Source of the DNA: Xylocopa sonorina
Taxonomy: Eukaryota; Arthropoda; Insecta; Hymenoptera; Apidae
Assembly: GCF_050948175.1 (NCBI RefSeq)
Contig: NW_027490130.1
Span: forward strand, 1,426,001-1,490,000
DNA: 64,000 nucleotides
Direction of reading: 5' to 3'
Below, in pieces: positions 48,414 to 60,498 of the stretch (positions are counted from its first letter, which is position 1; every line of letters begins with the position of its first letter). Under the pieces are notes generated by a model. It made no database searches. It saw nothing but the letters and a program-made list of their open reading frames with translations, and was not told the origin of the DNA. The position numbers were made by a program, and so were the translations under genes.

Positions 48414-49155
48414 ATGAAACATAGAAATGAGATGCGATATCGCGTTTTAAGAAGCATTAGAAATCTATTGCTACGATACGTAGACATCTGCAAACGCTAT
48501 TTCCTAGCAAGGAAGTGTCGCATTTACATTCATTTGAAGTGTAGACGAGGAATACATAACACTTCGCAAATCGTGTTATATCTTACCATGAAACACAGAA
48601 ATGAGATGCGATATCGCGTTTTAGGAAGCATTAGAAAACTATTGCTACGATACGTAGACATCTGCAAACGCCATTTCCTAGCGAGGAAGTGTCGCATTCA
48701 CATTCATTTGAAGTGTAGACGAGGAATACATAACACTTCGCAAATCATGTTGTATCTTACCATGAAACATAGAAATGAGATGCGATAACGCGTTTTAAGA
48801 ATCATATGAACTCTATTGCTACGATACGTAGACATCTGCAAACTCTATTTCCTTGCAAGGAAGTGTCGCATTTACATTCATTTGAAGTGTAGACGAGGAA
48901 TACATAACACTTCGCAAATCATATTATATCTTATCATGAAACATAGAAATGAGATGCGATATCGCGTTTTAAGAAGCATTAGAACTCTATTGCTACGATA
49001 CCTAGACATCTTCAGACGCTATTTCCTAGCAAGGAAGTGTCGCATTTACATTCATTTGAAGTGTAGACGAGGAATACATGACACTTCGCATATCATATTA
49101 TATCTTACCATGAAACATAGAAATGAGATGCGATATCGCGTTTTAAGAATCATAA
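48414..49155 (+). repeat. satellite segment duplicated from 47544-48285 (5-monomer offset)
   Basis: Repeats 47544-48285 at an offset of 870 bp (5 x 174). Both copies share gaaacacagaaatg and gcgataacgcg. A small number of differences such as gttgtatc near 48748 suggest a recent event. Confidence 0.7.
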
Positions 49156-50085
49156 GAACTCTATTGCTACGATACGGAGACATCTGCAAACGCTATTTCC
49201 TTGCAAGCAAGTGTCGCATTTACATTCATTTGAAGTGCAGACGAGGAATACATGACACTTCGCAAATCATATTATACCTTACCATGAAACATAGGAATGA
49301 GATGCAATATCGCGTTTTAAGAATCATAAGATCTCTATTGCTACGATACGTAGACATCTGCAAACGCTATTTCCATGCAAGGAAGTGTCGCATTCACATT
49401 CATTTGAAGTGTAGACGAGGAATACATAACACTTCGCAAATCATATTATATCATACCATGAAACATAGAAATGAGATGCGATATCGCGTTTTAAGAATCA
49501 TAAGTACTCTATTGCTACGATACGTAGACATTTGCAAACGCTATTTCCATGCAAGGAAGTGTCGCATTCACATTCATTTGAAGTGTAGGCGAGGAATACA
49601 TGACACTTCGCAATGAATATTATATCTTATCATGAAACATAAATATGAGATGCAATATCTCGTTTTAAGAAGCATTTGAACTCTATTGCTTCGATACATA
49701 GATATCTGCAAACTCTATTTCCTTGCAAGGAAGTGTCGCATTTACATTCATTTGAAGTGTAGACGAGGAATACATAACACTTCGCAAATCATATTATATC
49801 TTACCACGAAACAGAAATGAGATGCGATATCGCGTTTTAAGAATCATATGAACTCTATTGCTACGATACGTAGACATCTGCAAACGCTATATCCTCGCAA
49901 GGAAGTGTCGCATTTACACTGATTTGAAGTGTAGACGAGGAATACATAACACTTCGCAATGAATATTCTATCTTATCATGAAACATAGATATGAGATGCA
50001 ATATCTCGTTTTAAGAAGCATTAGAACACTATTGCCTCGATACCTAGACATCTGCAGACGCTATTTCCTAGCAAGGAAGTGTCGC

Positions 50086-51417
50086 TGTCACGTCACGGGT
50101 CCGGAAAATTGCAGGATTAACCGCGGGTAACACGTAGCCGATACTCCGAAAGTTCCGCACGATTGCGGTGGACGCTCGGTTCGAATGGGACGCGAAAACG
50201 TATCAAGACGCGAACACGGAGAGTAGAACGTCACTCACTTACCTTGAGCTGTCTTGCCTTGTTTCTAATTGCGTATCTCGTTGCAGGTAATGGAGGCGCC
50301 TTGGATCGCTGAACGGGATTATCCCTGGATACGGGCTGATTGACGGCAAGGAAATCGGCACCAGCTTCCAAGTCGGCCGGGGCTGTCGTACGGTCGACTC
50401 AGGTTGTCCAGGAACAGGCGTCGCGTCGCTGTGACACTGGAGGTTCTCCTTACAGAAGTAAGTTCTCTTGGCACCGGATGGCATGCGTGTCGGCTTCCTT
50501 GAAGCTGGATACGGCTTGCTAAGCGGCGGTGCGCTCAGAGTTTCAACTATCCGTGAACCTTGATCGCGAAAAACTCGTATGAAACCGCAAATAAATGAAT
50601 TTAGAACTTAAGGGATTTGTAGAGAATTAAAGCACTGATTGACTAAATAAATGAATATATTCTAGAGTAAATCCTAAGCTTACACATTAACTGTCCCTAT
50701 TCTAATTTAAAGTAAACGTTGATTATTAAAGATAAAACTAAGTCTTGGAAGATTAGAACTGGTATTGGAATTTGCAAATGGAATTAGAATGAGAACACTC
50801 CCAAGTGGAGCGGAAAAAAGCCTAAGGCAGAAGTGACTTGAGGTATCCAAATTGATTAGTCTCGGTCGCCGGCTACGACGATTCTGATCTTCCAGGCGCG
50901 CGTCCGCGACCTCCTCGGGTCGCGCGGCGCGCGTATCGCTCGGGCCCCGCGGTGGGGCGGACGGTCGGAGAAGGGAGACCGCTCGTCCCGCGTAGTGGGG
51001 CGGTCCGCGGAACGCGCGAGCCGCGCGCGTCGGGCGCTCGCTTGCGCATCGCATTTAATCTATCTTAAGACTATTTGTTCTGTTGTTCCTGTATGTACAT
51101 TCGTCTGTAGTGTACTTAATCTAGAGGGATGAACTTAAGAATAAATGCTCGCGAAGTATGAGTAGCGTTCGTGAGTTGTATGAAGCTGGTCATCGGACTT
51201 GACGTGGTGGGTTCTCAGGTCTCGTTGTCTACGTGGGAGGTTAAGCGGCTGGCTTCTGGAAAGTCCGCGTTCGGCTGCCTTGGCTCGGCTGATGGACGTG
51301 TTGTCGTACTGTAACGGGACTTGTTCGGTGCGGCTGAATGCAGCTGGATATGCATAGGGCCTCGTCGGGAGCTGGGGATGATGCTGGAAGGCGGCAGGCG
51401 GAACGCCTGACGTAACA
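50086..51417 (-). repeat. 3' LTR of A2
   Basis: 1332 bp, matching the A1 LTRs. It includes the pol tail from about residue 1502 and the stop at 51135. Confidence 0.95.
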
Positions 51418-54400
51418 CCTCCCCCCATACAAAAGGAATCTTGGCCATGCCAAGATCTCCTGACTGCATGCTGCGATCGTTGTATGCCATGTCCCTTCTG
51501 TTTTTCGCCGGTTGGCTGCCTTTCATGGTGCTGGACCTCGTTTATGATGTTGCAACGGGGTTGTTTGCTTCCCGTGTGGCGGCTTTCCTCCGTTGATTGG
51601 TCAAGACTACGTTTCCTGCTGTGGGCACTGGTTACACTACCACTCACGCTTTCAAAGTTTGTCACTATTGCATTATCAGTTCTTTCACTATTCATACTAT
51701 GACCTTGCTCTCTCACGCCATTCATTCTTTTACAATGCTTAAGCTTATTCGTATGTACTATTTTACATTTGCCTTTAATGGATAACTTAACATTATTGTT
51801 CCCTAAAACCTCGATTACTCTGTAAGGTCCAACGTATTGCGATTGGAACTTGTGCTTGGTTGGCTCGCGTAAGAGAAAGACCCATTGGCCTGTTTCGAAT
51901 TTTTGAATATTTGTTTTTCTATCGTAGTAGTGTTTTGATCTGCGTTTTGAATTATCGAGGTTTTCTTTCGCTAATTGTTGAGATTTTGTGATTTTATTTT
52001 GGAGGTCGGTAAGGTAGTCTGAGTACGTTTCGTTTTCTGTATTATCTTGTATTGGTGCGTCAGAAGGGACTCTGGCAATGCGTCCGAATACCAATTCATG
52101 TGGAGTGTACAGAGTTCCTTCATGAACGCTTGTATTATATGAAAAGGTCGCATATGGGAGCCATCGTTCCCAGTCGTCGGTGTCGGTAATGTAGTGTTTC
52201 AAATATTCGGTAAGGACGTGATGCGAACGTTCCACGGAACCATTGGTTTGTGGGTGGAAGGCTGTCGATTTATATTGTTTGATTCTAAATTTTATAGCTA
52301 TTGCCTTGATTAAACTATTAATGAAATTAGAGCCCTGGTCTGTTAGTATACCTTTCGGGCATCCGTATATGCAAATAAATTTGGTTATTAGTGCATCCGC
52401 TATATCCACAGCTGAAGTTTGTTTGAGAGGTATTGCTATTGAGTATTTTGTTAGAAGGTCTTGGATTGTTAGTACGTTAGTATAGCCGTCAGGGGTTACG
52501 GGAAGGGGTCCCATGACGTCCATGGAGATCTTGTCGAATGCGCAGCCCGGTGTGTCCGTAAGTGTCATGGGCTGCCTGGTTTTAACGCGCACTAACTTTT
52601 CTAACTGACAACTTCTACATTTATTAATATACTCTTGTATTTGACTCTTCATGTTCGGCCAAAAGAATTTTTCTCTAATTCGCGAATATGTTTTATTTAT
52701 ACCTTTATGGCCTCCTACGGGTGTATCGTGATTTTCTTGTATAATTTTGTTTCTTTTTTCTTCCGGCGGAACTTGAATCAATCCTTGACATACCGTAATT
52801 TGTACCGGAGTCTCGTAAAATAGATCTTCTAGAGGTTTTTGAATCTGTGACCACGGAATGGTATCTAAATAAGTTTGGGCTATGCTAAATGTATTGAGCT
52901 GTAGTTCGTTGGTAACATCGAGCAATGATCTTAATGATTCAATGAAGATTTGAAAGTCTATTGCCCTATTCTCGTGTTCTATAATTGGTAACTGAATTTG
53001 ATAACTATCGTCAATTTTTATTACTTTTGCCCTGCTAAGTGAAATGTCGGTTTTATTTGAAATAAATTTTCCCGATTTTTCTAACTCCTTTGCGCCCTTG
53101 TCGTACGGGCGTCCCGTTTGCGTTATAAATACTACAATGTTGTCACGCCTAGTAGCTAAGGTATCCCTAGAAAATTTAAATAGTGGTTCTTGCCTAATAT
53201 ATTCGTATGTCCCTGGAGTATACATCTCTGTCCTATCCGTCATCGTACGTGGCGTCGGTAATGTAGGAGCCGTGTTGTCGTCGGAGCAGGGAGGTGGCGG
53301 TGGCGCGGGAGATATGGTAGGTTTCTTACGTGAATAGTTTTTTGGGAAAGGATCGAAGATGTCCTCTTCTGAGGAGGAGGTTTGGATGATAGGAAAGATT
53401 TTCGCTGGGTTTCTGGACAATGCGTCTGCATTCAAGTTAGTCTTCCCTGTTTTGTATACCATTTCATAATTATATTCAGCTAATTTTAACCTCCACCGCA
53501 CAAGCCTGCTGGATGGGTCCTTAACGGAATTCATCCATATAAGTGGTCTATGATCTGTAACTATTTTAAATTGATTCCCGTAGAGGTATGGACGGAAGTG
53601 GTGAATCGCGTAGATTATTGCAAGGCATTCCTTTTCGATGGTAGAATAGTTTCTCTCGGCTGAGTTTAATAAACGCGAAGTGTATGCAATGGGCAGATCT
53701 CGTCCTATTGGCCCTTGACTAAGTACTGCGCCGATGGCATCTGCCGATGCATCGGTGGTAACGACGAATGGTATCTTAAAATTGGGGTATTGTAGTATTG
53801 GTGCTTCACACAAAGAATCTCGAAGTTTGACAAACGCGTTCTCTTGATCATTCCTCCATACGAACGAGGTATCTTTTTTCAATAAATTAGTCAGAGGCTT
53901 TGCTATGTTTGAGAAGTTTGAAATAAACCGACGATAATAACCTGCTAAACCTAAGAACTGTTTTATTTGTTTTACGCTAGTCGGGCGCGGGAAGTTTCGT
54001 ACGGCGCTTACTTTGGCCGGGTCGGGTTTCACGCCGTTCTCGCTTATAACGTGGCCCAGATAGCTTACCTCGCGCCTCAAGAACTGACATTTATCAGGTT
54101 GGAGGGTCAAGTTCGCCTCTCGAAGTCTCCCGGTTAATTTAGTGTATTTATTCTCGTGCTCTTGAAGAGAGCTCGCATAGAGGACGATGTCGTCCAGGTA
54201 AACAAATAATTCGTTTCCTTGAAGGCCCGAGAGTACGCTATCCATAAGTCGTTGAAAGGTAGCAGGCGCGTTTTTTAAACCAAACGGCATTCTATTGAAC
54301 TCGAAATGGCCGTGCGGCGTAGAGAAGGCAGTCTTGTGGGCGTCAGCGGATTCCATTGGGATTTGATGGAATCCGCTGGCAAGATCAAAAGTACTGAAGT

Positions 54401-55919
54401 ACTTTGCGCTTCCTAATTGATCGAGGATCTCCGTTATACAGGGTAACGGGTAGGCGTCCGCAATTGATTTTTCGTTAAGTGCCCTGTAATCGATTACGAC
54501 TCGCCAACGCTTCCTCCCCTGTGAGTCGGGCTTTTTGGGCACCACCCACAGCGGAGAATTGTAAGGTGATTTCGAATGGCAAATAATGCCGTTTTCCAGT
54601 AATTTGCCTATCTGATCGCAAATTTCCTCTTTGTGCGCGGGAGGGAACCTATACTGTTTAACATTAATTGCTTGATCGTCTATCGTCGGAATTTTATGTG
54701 TAGTCGCGGTCGTACACCCTAACGGTTCTCCTTCCAGGTAATACAGATCTTGTGTTTTTTCTATAAGTTTGGTTACATGATTCCTTTCCTCGTTGTTTAA
54801 ATGGTCGAGTTTAATAAGTTCTAATATGCGATTGAGGCGAGATTTCGACGGTTCTTTCCGGGTTTCGGCGATTTTATAATTTTTGATGGACGCAGTTTTT
54901 ACGATTTGAGCGTAAGTTAATCCCTGCGCACTTACAGATCGAAGAGAAAATTTGCGTTCTGCGATCAACATTGGAAATGAACTTGAATTTTGTGTGGTCC
55001 CTTTCCGGGCTGAGCCGCGCGGCGCGACTAGAGATTGCGATGCGTTGACTCGATTTTTGTTTGTTTCCAAAGCCGATTTTGATTCCGTGAAAAGTGGAAA
55101 CAGAGCGGGTCTGTTGTCCTCGCGTAAAGTGAGTTCCACTGGTTCCAGCCTGACTGCAGGTAAAGCGACCTCGACCGTGCTATCGGTAGAGTTTATTACT
55201 CTGGTGATCGCTTTACCCTCGCTGACCTTCACCAGGGAATTTCCAAAATATACGCCGGGCGCGATGTCCATTTTTGGAATAATGCCTTCTGAGATGTGAG
55301 AATTAATTATTCTAATTTTCAGACCGACATTCATTCGTGGCGGCAGAGAAATCTTTTCGGCGGATAGAGTACAATTTTCTGCTGATGAGGAGACCTTTCC
55401 GACGGCCTCTTGAGAGTTCTTTGAATGATTAGTAATATCTTCGGATTGTTTTGAAAAAATTTTTCGCGACGGCGAGGTTTTCCCGGCGGGTTTCTGTGGT
55501 TTTCCCGGCGGTTTTCCGATCCACTCGGCGGTCTGTCGCGGTGCTTCGGGAAAACTCGGTGAATTTTTACTTCCTACGTTTATCACCTCGCATTTAAACG
55601 GTATCGTTTGGCCGTGCCATTTTATCGTGCCTTTCGGAAACGAGATTTCCGCGTCGGCGCAAAATCCGGATCCCAAAATTCCGTCTGGGCCGAGGGGAAA
55701 GTTATCCGACACAACGTTAAATGGGACGACGCGGTTAAATAAAACTAGATTTACCGTACCTAATGTCGTTGTCTTTCCATTAGTAATACCGGTTATAACG
55801 ACAGTTTCCGTACTGTCTACTCGCGCTTTTGAGGATAATGCCGAACGTTTGATGACATTAATTTCCGCACCCGTGTCTATCATGAACTCGGCGGGCTTAA
55901 CTAGCGCGGCGGACGACAA
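51135..55919 (-). CDS. pol: Pol polyprotein of A2
   Basis: 1594 residues, the same as A1 Pol except Lys for Arg at residue 216, in the linker after the protease. All protease, RT, RNase H and integrase catalytic residues described for A1 are present, so there is no sign of decay. As in A1 the frame begins without a credible ATG and joins gag by a -1 shift. The macro-like segment lies at 52782-53168, the hairpin at 51438-51456 and the polypurine tract at 51418-51428. Confidence 0.95.
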   Translation of the reverse strand: MSSAALVKPAEFMIDTGAEINVIKRSALSSKARVDSTETVVITGITNGKTTTLGTVNLVLFNRVVPFNVVSDNFPLGPDGILGSGFCADAEISFPKGTIKWHGQTIPFKCEVINVGSKNSPSFPEAPRQTAEWIGKPPGKPQKPAGKTSPSRKIFSKQSEDITNHSKNSQEAVGKVSSSAENCTLSAEKISLPPRMNVGLKIRIINSHISEGIIPKMDIAPGVYFGNSLVKVSEGKAITRVINSTDSTVEVALPAVRLEPVELTLREDNRPALFPLFTESKSALETNKNRVNASQSLVAPRGSARKGTTQNSSSFPMLIAERKFSLRSVSAQGLTYAQIVKTASIKNYKIAETRKEPSKSRLNRILELIKLDHLNNEERNHVTKLIEKTQDLYYLEGEPLGCTTATTHKIPTIDDQAINVKQYRFPPAHKEEICDQIGKLLENGIICHSKSPYNSPLWVVPKKPDSQGRKRWRVVIDYRALNEKSIADAYPLPCITEILDQLGSAKYFSTFDLASGFHQIPMESADAHKTAFSTPHGHFEFNRMPFGLKNAPATFQRLMDSVLSGLQGNELFVYLDDIVLYASSLQEHENKYTKLTGRLREANLTLQPDKCQFLRREVSYLGHVISENGVKPDPAKVSAVRNFPRPTSVKQIKQFLGLAGYYRRFISNFSNIAKPLTNLLKKDTSFVWRNDQENAFVKLRDSLCEAPILQYPNFKIPFVVTTDASADAIGAVLSQGPIGRDLPIAYTSRLLNSAERNYSTIEKECLAIIYAIHHFRPYLYGNQFKIVTDHRPLIWMNSVKDPSSRLVRWRLKLAEYNYEMVYKTGKTNLNADALSRNPAKIFPIIQTSSSEEDIFDPFPKNYSRKKPTISPAPPPPPCSDDNTAPTLPTPRTMTDRTEMYTPGTYEYIRQEPLFKFSRDTLATRRDNIVVFITQTGRPYDKGAKELEKSGKFISNKTDISLSRAKVIKIDDSYQIQLPIIEHENRAIDFQIFIESLRSLLDVTNELQLNTFSIAQTYLDTIPWSQIQKPLEDLFYETPVQITVCQGLIQVPPEEKRNKIIQENHDTPVGGHKGINKTYSRIREKFFWPNMKSQIQEYINKCRSCQLEKLVRVKTRQPMTLTDTPGCAFDKISMDVMGPLPVTPDGYTNVLTIQDLLTKYSIAIPLKQTSAVDIADALITKFICIYGCPKGILTDQGSNFINSLIKAIAIKFRIKQYKSTAFHPQTNGSVERSHHVLTEYLKHYITDTDDWERWLPYATFSYNTSVHEGTLYTPHELVFGRIARVPSDAPIQDNTENETYSDYLTDLQNKITKSQQLAKENLDNSKRRSKHYYDRKTNIQKFETGQWVFLLREPTKHKFQSQYVGPYRVIEVLGNNNVKLSIKGKCKIVHTNKLKHCKRMNGVREQGHSMNSERTDNAIVTNFESVSGSVTSAHSRKRSLDQSTEESRHTGSKQPRCNIINEVQHHERQPTGEKQKGHGIQRSQHAVRRSWHGQDSFCMGGGVTSGVPPAAFQHHPQLPTRPYAYPAAFSRTEQVPLQYDNTSISRAKAAERGLSRSQPLNLPRRQRDLRTHHVKSDDQLHTTHERYSYFASIYS
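51418..51428 (-). other. polypurine tract of A2
   Basis: ATGGGGGGAGG on the minus strand, abutting the 3' LTR. The conserved hairpin lies upstream at 51438-51456. Confidence 0.9.
51438..51456 (-). other. conserved hairpin upstream of the polypurine tract of A2
   Basis: Same 8-bp stem and ATG loop as at 25025-25043, 20 nt before the LTR. As a duplicate it adds no independent support. Confidence 0.65.
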
Positions 55920-55954
55920 GATTACGCTGGGTGTGTTGGTTTTTCCGGTAATGT

Positions 55955-57277
55955 TTATAGATGCTGCGTTTCGTCGTTCGTTACGGTGGGGTTCTCTAGT
56001 GCGAGAGGTCTGACACGAGGGTTGGCCTCGCGACCCGTCTCGCGGCGCGGCGGGAGGCCGTTCCCGTTTCCCGAAAATTGGGCGTTATATTGTCGCTTTC
56101 TGCACTCTTCGATATCGTGGCCGGGTGTCTTACAATATCGGCAGAACCTATCACGCGGAAAGGAGGGTCGCGGTTGTTCGGTTGCGGCCCTGGGTGTCGG
56201 CGAGTACATATTCCTGGGAGGAATATTTCGTGGCGTAGAATATTCTATACGGTTGAACGGTTGCGGTTGTCGGGTAGGGTACGATCGGGTTCGGCAATCG
56301 CGAGCGTAGTGCCCCGGGTAATTACACGCAGAACAAAAGATTTCGGGTCGCCTTTCCCGAGGTTCCGTGCGCGGTCGCACGTTCTGCAATCTCTCGCGAT
56401 CGAGCTCGTATCGTTTAAATAGTTCGCGTGCGCGCGCGAACGCTTCCCGATGGTCCGTAAATGCATGGAGGGGAACTTGAACACGAATCTCGGGGATTAA
56501 TCCGTCGATGAAACACCTGAGAGTTAGCTCGTCTACATTTGATGTTGCTGTCGAGGTCGTGTAGGGACTTAATCGTTCGCAATCGATGATTGCAGTGCGG
56601 AGATCCTTCACTCTACTAATATAATCTAAAATATGTTCACCGGGTTTCATAAAAGTATTCGTTAATTCACCGCGGTAATGGTCCGCTGACCTGGTCGCGC
56701 CGAAAGTGTCACGAAGGGTGTCGGTCAGTTCTGAAATAGATTGGCACGGTACGTCCTCGACAGCCAGGTAAGCGCGACCCTTCAATTTGCTTTTGAGTAA
56801 TCTACTGAAAGTTCGTTCGCAACCCCCAGGTATGAGCTCGTAGGCTCGTTTGCACGCTCGCGTAAACTGTAAAACTGGCATATTATGCCCGTCATATTGA
56901 GGTACGGCCTCGAGAGCTTGTTTTAACGATAGCTCGTCGTGATGCGCATTTACGGTTTCTGGCGTTTGATTTCGCGACGAAGGGGACCCGCTTGGGTGAT
57001 GAAAATCGAGGGGCACTGTTTCCTGTCGCGGTGTATCTTGACTACGGCGTAAGGCCTCTAATTCGCGACGTAGTTGCTCGATCTGTTGTAACAGAGCGAT
57101 ATTATTATCGGCGGCTCTACTTGTGTCGGCGGTATCGGATGTACGCGCTGCGTTATCGTGAACGGAGTCCTGGAATTCTAAAGCTCGAGTTGCGCGTTTG
57201 TCGCGATCACTATCTATCGAGGTCGTGGCGGCTCGCGGCGGCTGATGTCGCGTCTTAGTCGGCGTTCGCGTCGCCAT
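55955..57277 (-). CDS. gag: Gag polyprotein of A2
   Basis: 440 residues, identical to A1 Gag, with both CCHC knuckles and the same -1 overlap with pol. The ATG at 57277 lies 53 nt downstream of the primer binding site. Confidence 0.93.
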   Translation of the reverse strand: MATRTPTKTRHQPPRAATTSIDSDRDKRATRALEFQDSVHDNAARTSDTADTSRAADNNIALLQQIEQLRRELEALRRSQDTPRQETVPLDFHHPSGSPSSRNQTPETVNAHHDELSLKQALEAVPQYDGHNMPVLQFTRACKRAYELIPGGCERTFSRLLKSKLKGRAYLAVEDVPCQSISELTDTLRDTFGATRSADHYRGELTNTFMKPGEHILDYISRVKDLRTAIIDCERLSPYTTSTATSNVDELTLRCFIDGLIPEIRVQVPLHAFTDHREAFARARELFKRYELDRERLQNVRPRTEPRERRPEIFCSACNYPGHYARDCRTRSYPTRQPQPFNRIEYSTPRNIPPRNMYSPTPRAATEQPRPSFPRDRFCRYCKTPGHDIEECRKRQYNAQFSGNGNGLPPRRETGREANPRVRPLALENPTVTNDETQHL

Positions 57278-57329
57278 GGCTTAAACGTATCCTTTACACA
57301 GCAGAATTTCCGGAAGTGATACGCGCATA

Positions 57330-57346
57330 TCCCACCGCTGTCACCA
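57330..57346 (-). other. primer binding site of A2 (tRNA-Leu-like)
   Basis: TGGTGACAGCGGTGGGA on the minus strand, 8 nt inside the 5' LTR edge, as in A1. Confidence 0.85.
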
Positions 57347-57354
57347 GAAATTCG

Positions 57355-58686
57355 TGTCACGTCACGGGTCCGGAAAATTGCAGGATTAACCGCGGGTAAC
57401 ACGTAGCCGATACTCCGAAAGTTCCGCACGATTGCGGTGGACGCTCGGTTCGAATGGGACGCGAAAACGTATCAAGACGCGAACACGGTGAGTAGAACGT
57501 CACTCACTTACCTTGAGCTGTCTTGCCTTGTTTCTAATTGCGTATCTCGTTGCAGGTAATGGAGGCGCCTTGGATCGCTGAACGGGATTATCCCTGGATA
57601 CGGGCTGATTGACGGCAAGGAAATCGGCACCAGCTTCCAAGTCGGCCGGGGCTGTCGTACGGTCGACTCAGGTTGTCCAGGAACAGGCGTCGCGTCGCTG
57701 TGACACTGGAGGTTCTCCTTACAGAAGTAAGTTCTCTTGGCACCGGATGGCATGCGTGTCGGCTTCCTTGAAGCTGGATACGGCTTGCTAAGCGGCGGTG
57801 CGCTCAGAGTTTCAACTATCCGTGAACCTTGATCGCGAAAAACTCGTATGAAACCGCAAATAAATGAATTTAGAACTTAAGGGATTTGTAGAGAATTAAA
57901 GCACTGATTGACTAAATAAATGAATATATTCTAGAGTAAATCCTAAGCTTACACATTAACTGTCCCTATTCTAATTTAAAGTAAACGTTGATTATTAAAG
58001 ATAAAACTAAGTCTTGGAAGATTAGAACTGGTATTGGAATTTGCAAATGGAATTAGAATGAGAACACTCCCAAGTGGAGCGGAAAAAAGCCTAAGGCAGA
58101 AGTGACTTGAGGTATCCAAATTGATTAGTCTCGGTCGCCGGCTACGACGATTCTGATCTTCCAGGCGCGCGTCCGCGACCTCCTCGGGTCGCGCGGCGCG
58201 CGTATCGCTCGGGCCCCGCGGTGGGGCGGACGGTCGGAGAAGGGAGACCGCTCGTCCCGCGTAGTGGGGCGGTCCGCGGAACGCGCGAGCCGCGCGCGTC
58301 GGGCGCTCGCTTGCGCATCGCATTTAATCTATCTTAAGACTATTTGTTCTGTTGTTCCTGTATGTACATTCGTCTGTAGTGTACTTAATCTAGAGGGATG
58401 AACTTAAGAATAAATGCTCGCGAAGTATGAGTAGCGTTCGTGAGTTGTATGAAGCTGGTCATCGGACTTGACGTGGTGGGTTCTCAGGTCTCGTTGTCTA
58501 CGTGGGAGGTTAAGCGGCTGGCTTCTGGAAAGTCCGCGTTCGGCTGCCTTGGCTCGGCTGATGGACGTGTTGTCGTACTGTAACGGGACTTGTTCGGTGC
58601 GGCTGAATGCAGCTGGATATGCATAGGGCCTCGTCGGGAGCTGGGGATGATGCTGGAAGGCGGCAGGCGGAACGCCTGACGTAACA
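57355..58686 (-). repeat. 5' LTR of A2
   Basis: 1332 bp. Differs from the other A LTRs by T at 57489 (cacggtgag instead of cacggagag), a change that must postdate the duplication. Confidence 0.95.
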
Positions 58687-60498
58687 ATGAATATTATATC
58701 TTATTATGAAACATAGATATGAGATGCAATATCTCGTTTTAAGAAGCATTTGAACTCTATTGCTTCGATACGTAGACATATGCAAACGCTATTTCCTTGC
58801 AAGGAAGTGTCGCATTTACATTCATTTGAATCGTAGACCAGGAATGCATAACACTTCGTAATGAATATTATATCTTATCATGAAACATAGATATGAGATG
58901 CAATATCTCGTTTTAAGAAGCATTTGAACTCTATTGCTTCGATACGTAGATATGTGCAAACGCTATTTCCTTGCAAGGAAGTGTCGCATTTACATTCATT
59001 TGAAGTGCAGACGAGGAATACATGACACTTCGCAAATCATATTATACCTTACCATGAAACATAGAAATGAGATGCAATATCGCGTTTTAAGAATCATAAG
59101 AACTCTATTGCTACGATACGTAGACATCTGCAAACGCTATTTCCTAGCAAGGAAGTGTCGCATTTACATTCATTTGAAGTGTAGACGAGGAATACATGAC
59201 ACTTCGCACATCATATTATATCTTACCATGAAACATAGAAATGAGATGCGGTATCGCGTTTTAAGAATCATAAGAACTCTATTGCTACGATATGTAGACA
59301 TCTGCAAACGCTATTTCCATGCAAGGAAGTGTCGCATTCACATTCATTTGAAGTGTAGACGAGGAATACATAACACTTCGCAAATCATATTATATCTTAC
59401 CATGAAACATAGAAATGAGATGCGATATCGCGTTTTAAGAATCATAAGAACTCTATTGCTACGATACGTAGACATCTGCAAACGCTATTTCCTTGCAAGG
59501 AAGTGTCGCATTTACATTCATTTGAAGCGTTGACGAGGAATGCATAACACTTCGCAATGAATATTATATCTTACCATGAAACATAGAAATGAGATGCGAT
59601 ATCGCGTTTTAAGAAGCATTAGAAATCTATTGCTACGATACGTAGACATCTGCAAACGCCATTTCCTAGCGAGGAAGTGTCGCATTCACATTCATTTGAA
59701 GTGTAGACGAGGAATACATAACACTTCGCAAATCATGTTATATCTTACCATGAAACATAGAAATGAGATGCGATATCGCGTTTTAAGAATCATATGAACT
59801 CTATTGCTACGATACGTAGACATCTGCAAACTCTATTTCCTTGCAAGGAAGTGTCGCATTTACTTTCATTTGAATCGTAGACGAGGAATGCATAACACTT
59901 CGCAATGAATATTATATCTTATCATGAAACATAGATATGAGATGCAATATCTCGTTTTAAGAAGCATTTGAACTCTATTGCTTCGATACGTAGATCTGCA
60001 AACGCTATTTCCTTGCAAGGAAGTGTCGCATTTACATTCATTTGAATCGTAGACCAGGATTGCATAACACTTCGTAATGAATATTATATCTTATCATGAA
60101 ACATAGATATGAGATGCAATATCTCGTTTTAAGAAGCATTTGAACTCTATTGCTTCGATACGTAGACATATGCAAACGCTATTTCCTTGCAAGGAAGTGT
60201 CGCATTTACATTCATTTGAATCGTAGACCAGGAATGCATAACACTTCGCAAATCGTGTTATATCTTACCATGAAACACAGAAATGAGATGCGATATCGCG
60301 TTTTAGGAAGCATTAGAAAACTATTGCTACGATACGTAGACATCTGCAAACGCCATTTCCTAGCGAGGAAGTGTCGCATTCACATTCATTTGAAGTGTAG
60401 ACGAGGAATACATAACACTTCGCAAATCATGTTATATCTTACCATGAAACATAGAATTGAGATGCGATATCGCGTTTTAAGAATCATATGAACTCTAT
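58687..60498 (+). repeat. 174-bp satellite island between A2 and B2
   Basis: 1812 bp, the duplicate of 32274-34085 including the diagnostic 172-bp monomer (gtagatctg at about 59993). Confidence 0.95.

Larger units (their letters stand above)
43071..50085 (+). repeat. 174-bp satellite block between B1 and A2 (about 40 monomers)
   Basis: 7015 bp in the same orientation. The ATG landmark stays in phase from 43194 to at least 48414. It contains the longest uninterrupted satellite frame (43542-45329, 595 codons over ten monomers). The last three monomers (49617-50085) are more diverged, with a 2-bp loss and a lost ATG near 49806. No other gene is seen. Confidence 0.95.
50086..58686 (-). mobile_element. 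complete Ty3/gypsy LTR retrotransposon, family A copy 2 (A2)
   Basis: 8601 bp, nearly identical to A1. LTRs 50086-51417 and 57355-58686 differ by one noticed base (57489). The left flank ends gtcgc, unlike A1 (tagac). The right flank begins atgaa, the same as A1. No target duplication is present, which fits a recombinant between two elements. Coding capacity is intact. Confidence 0.97.
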
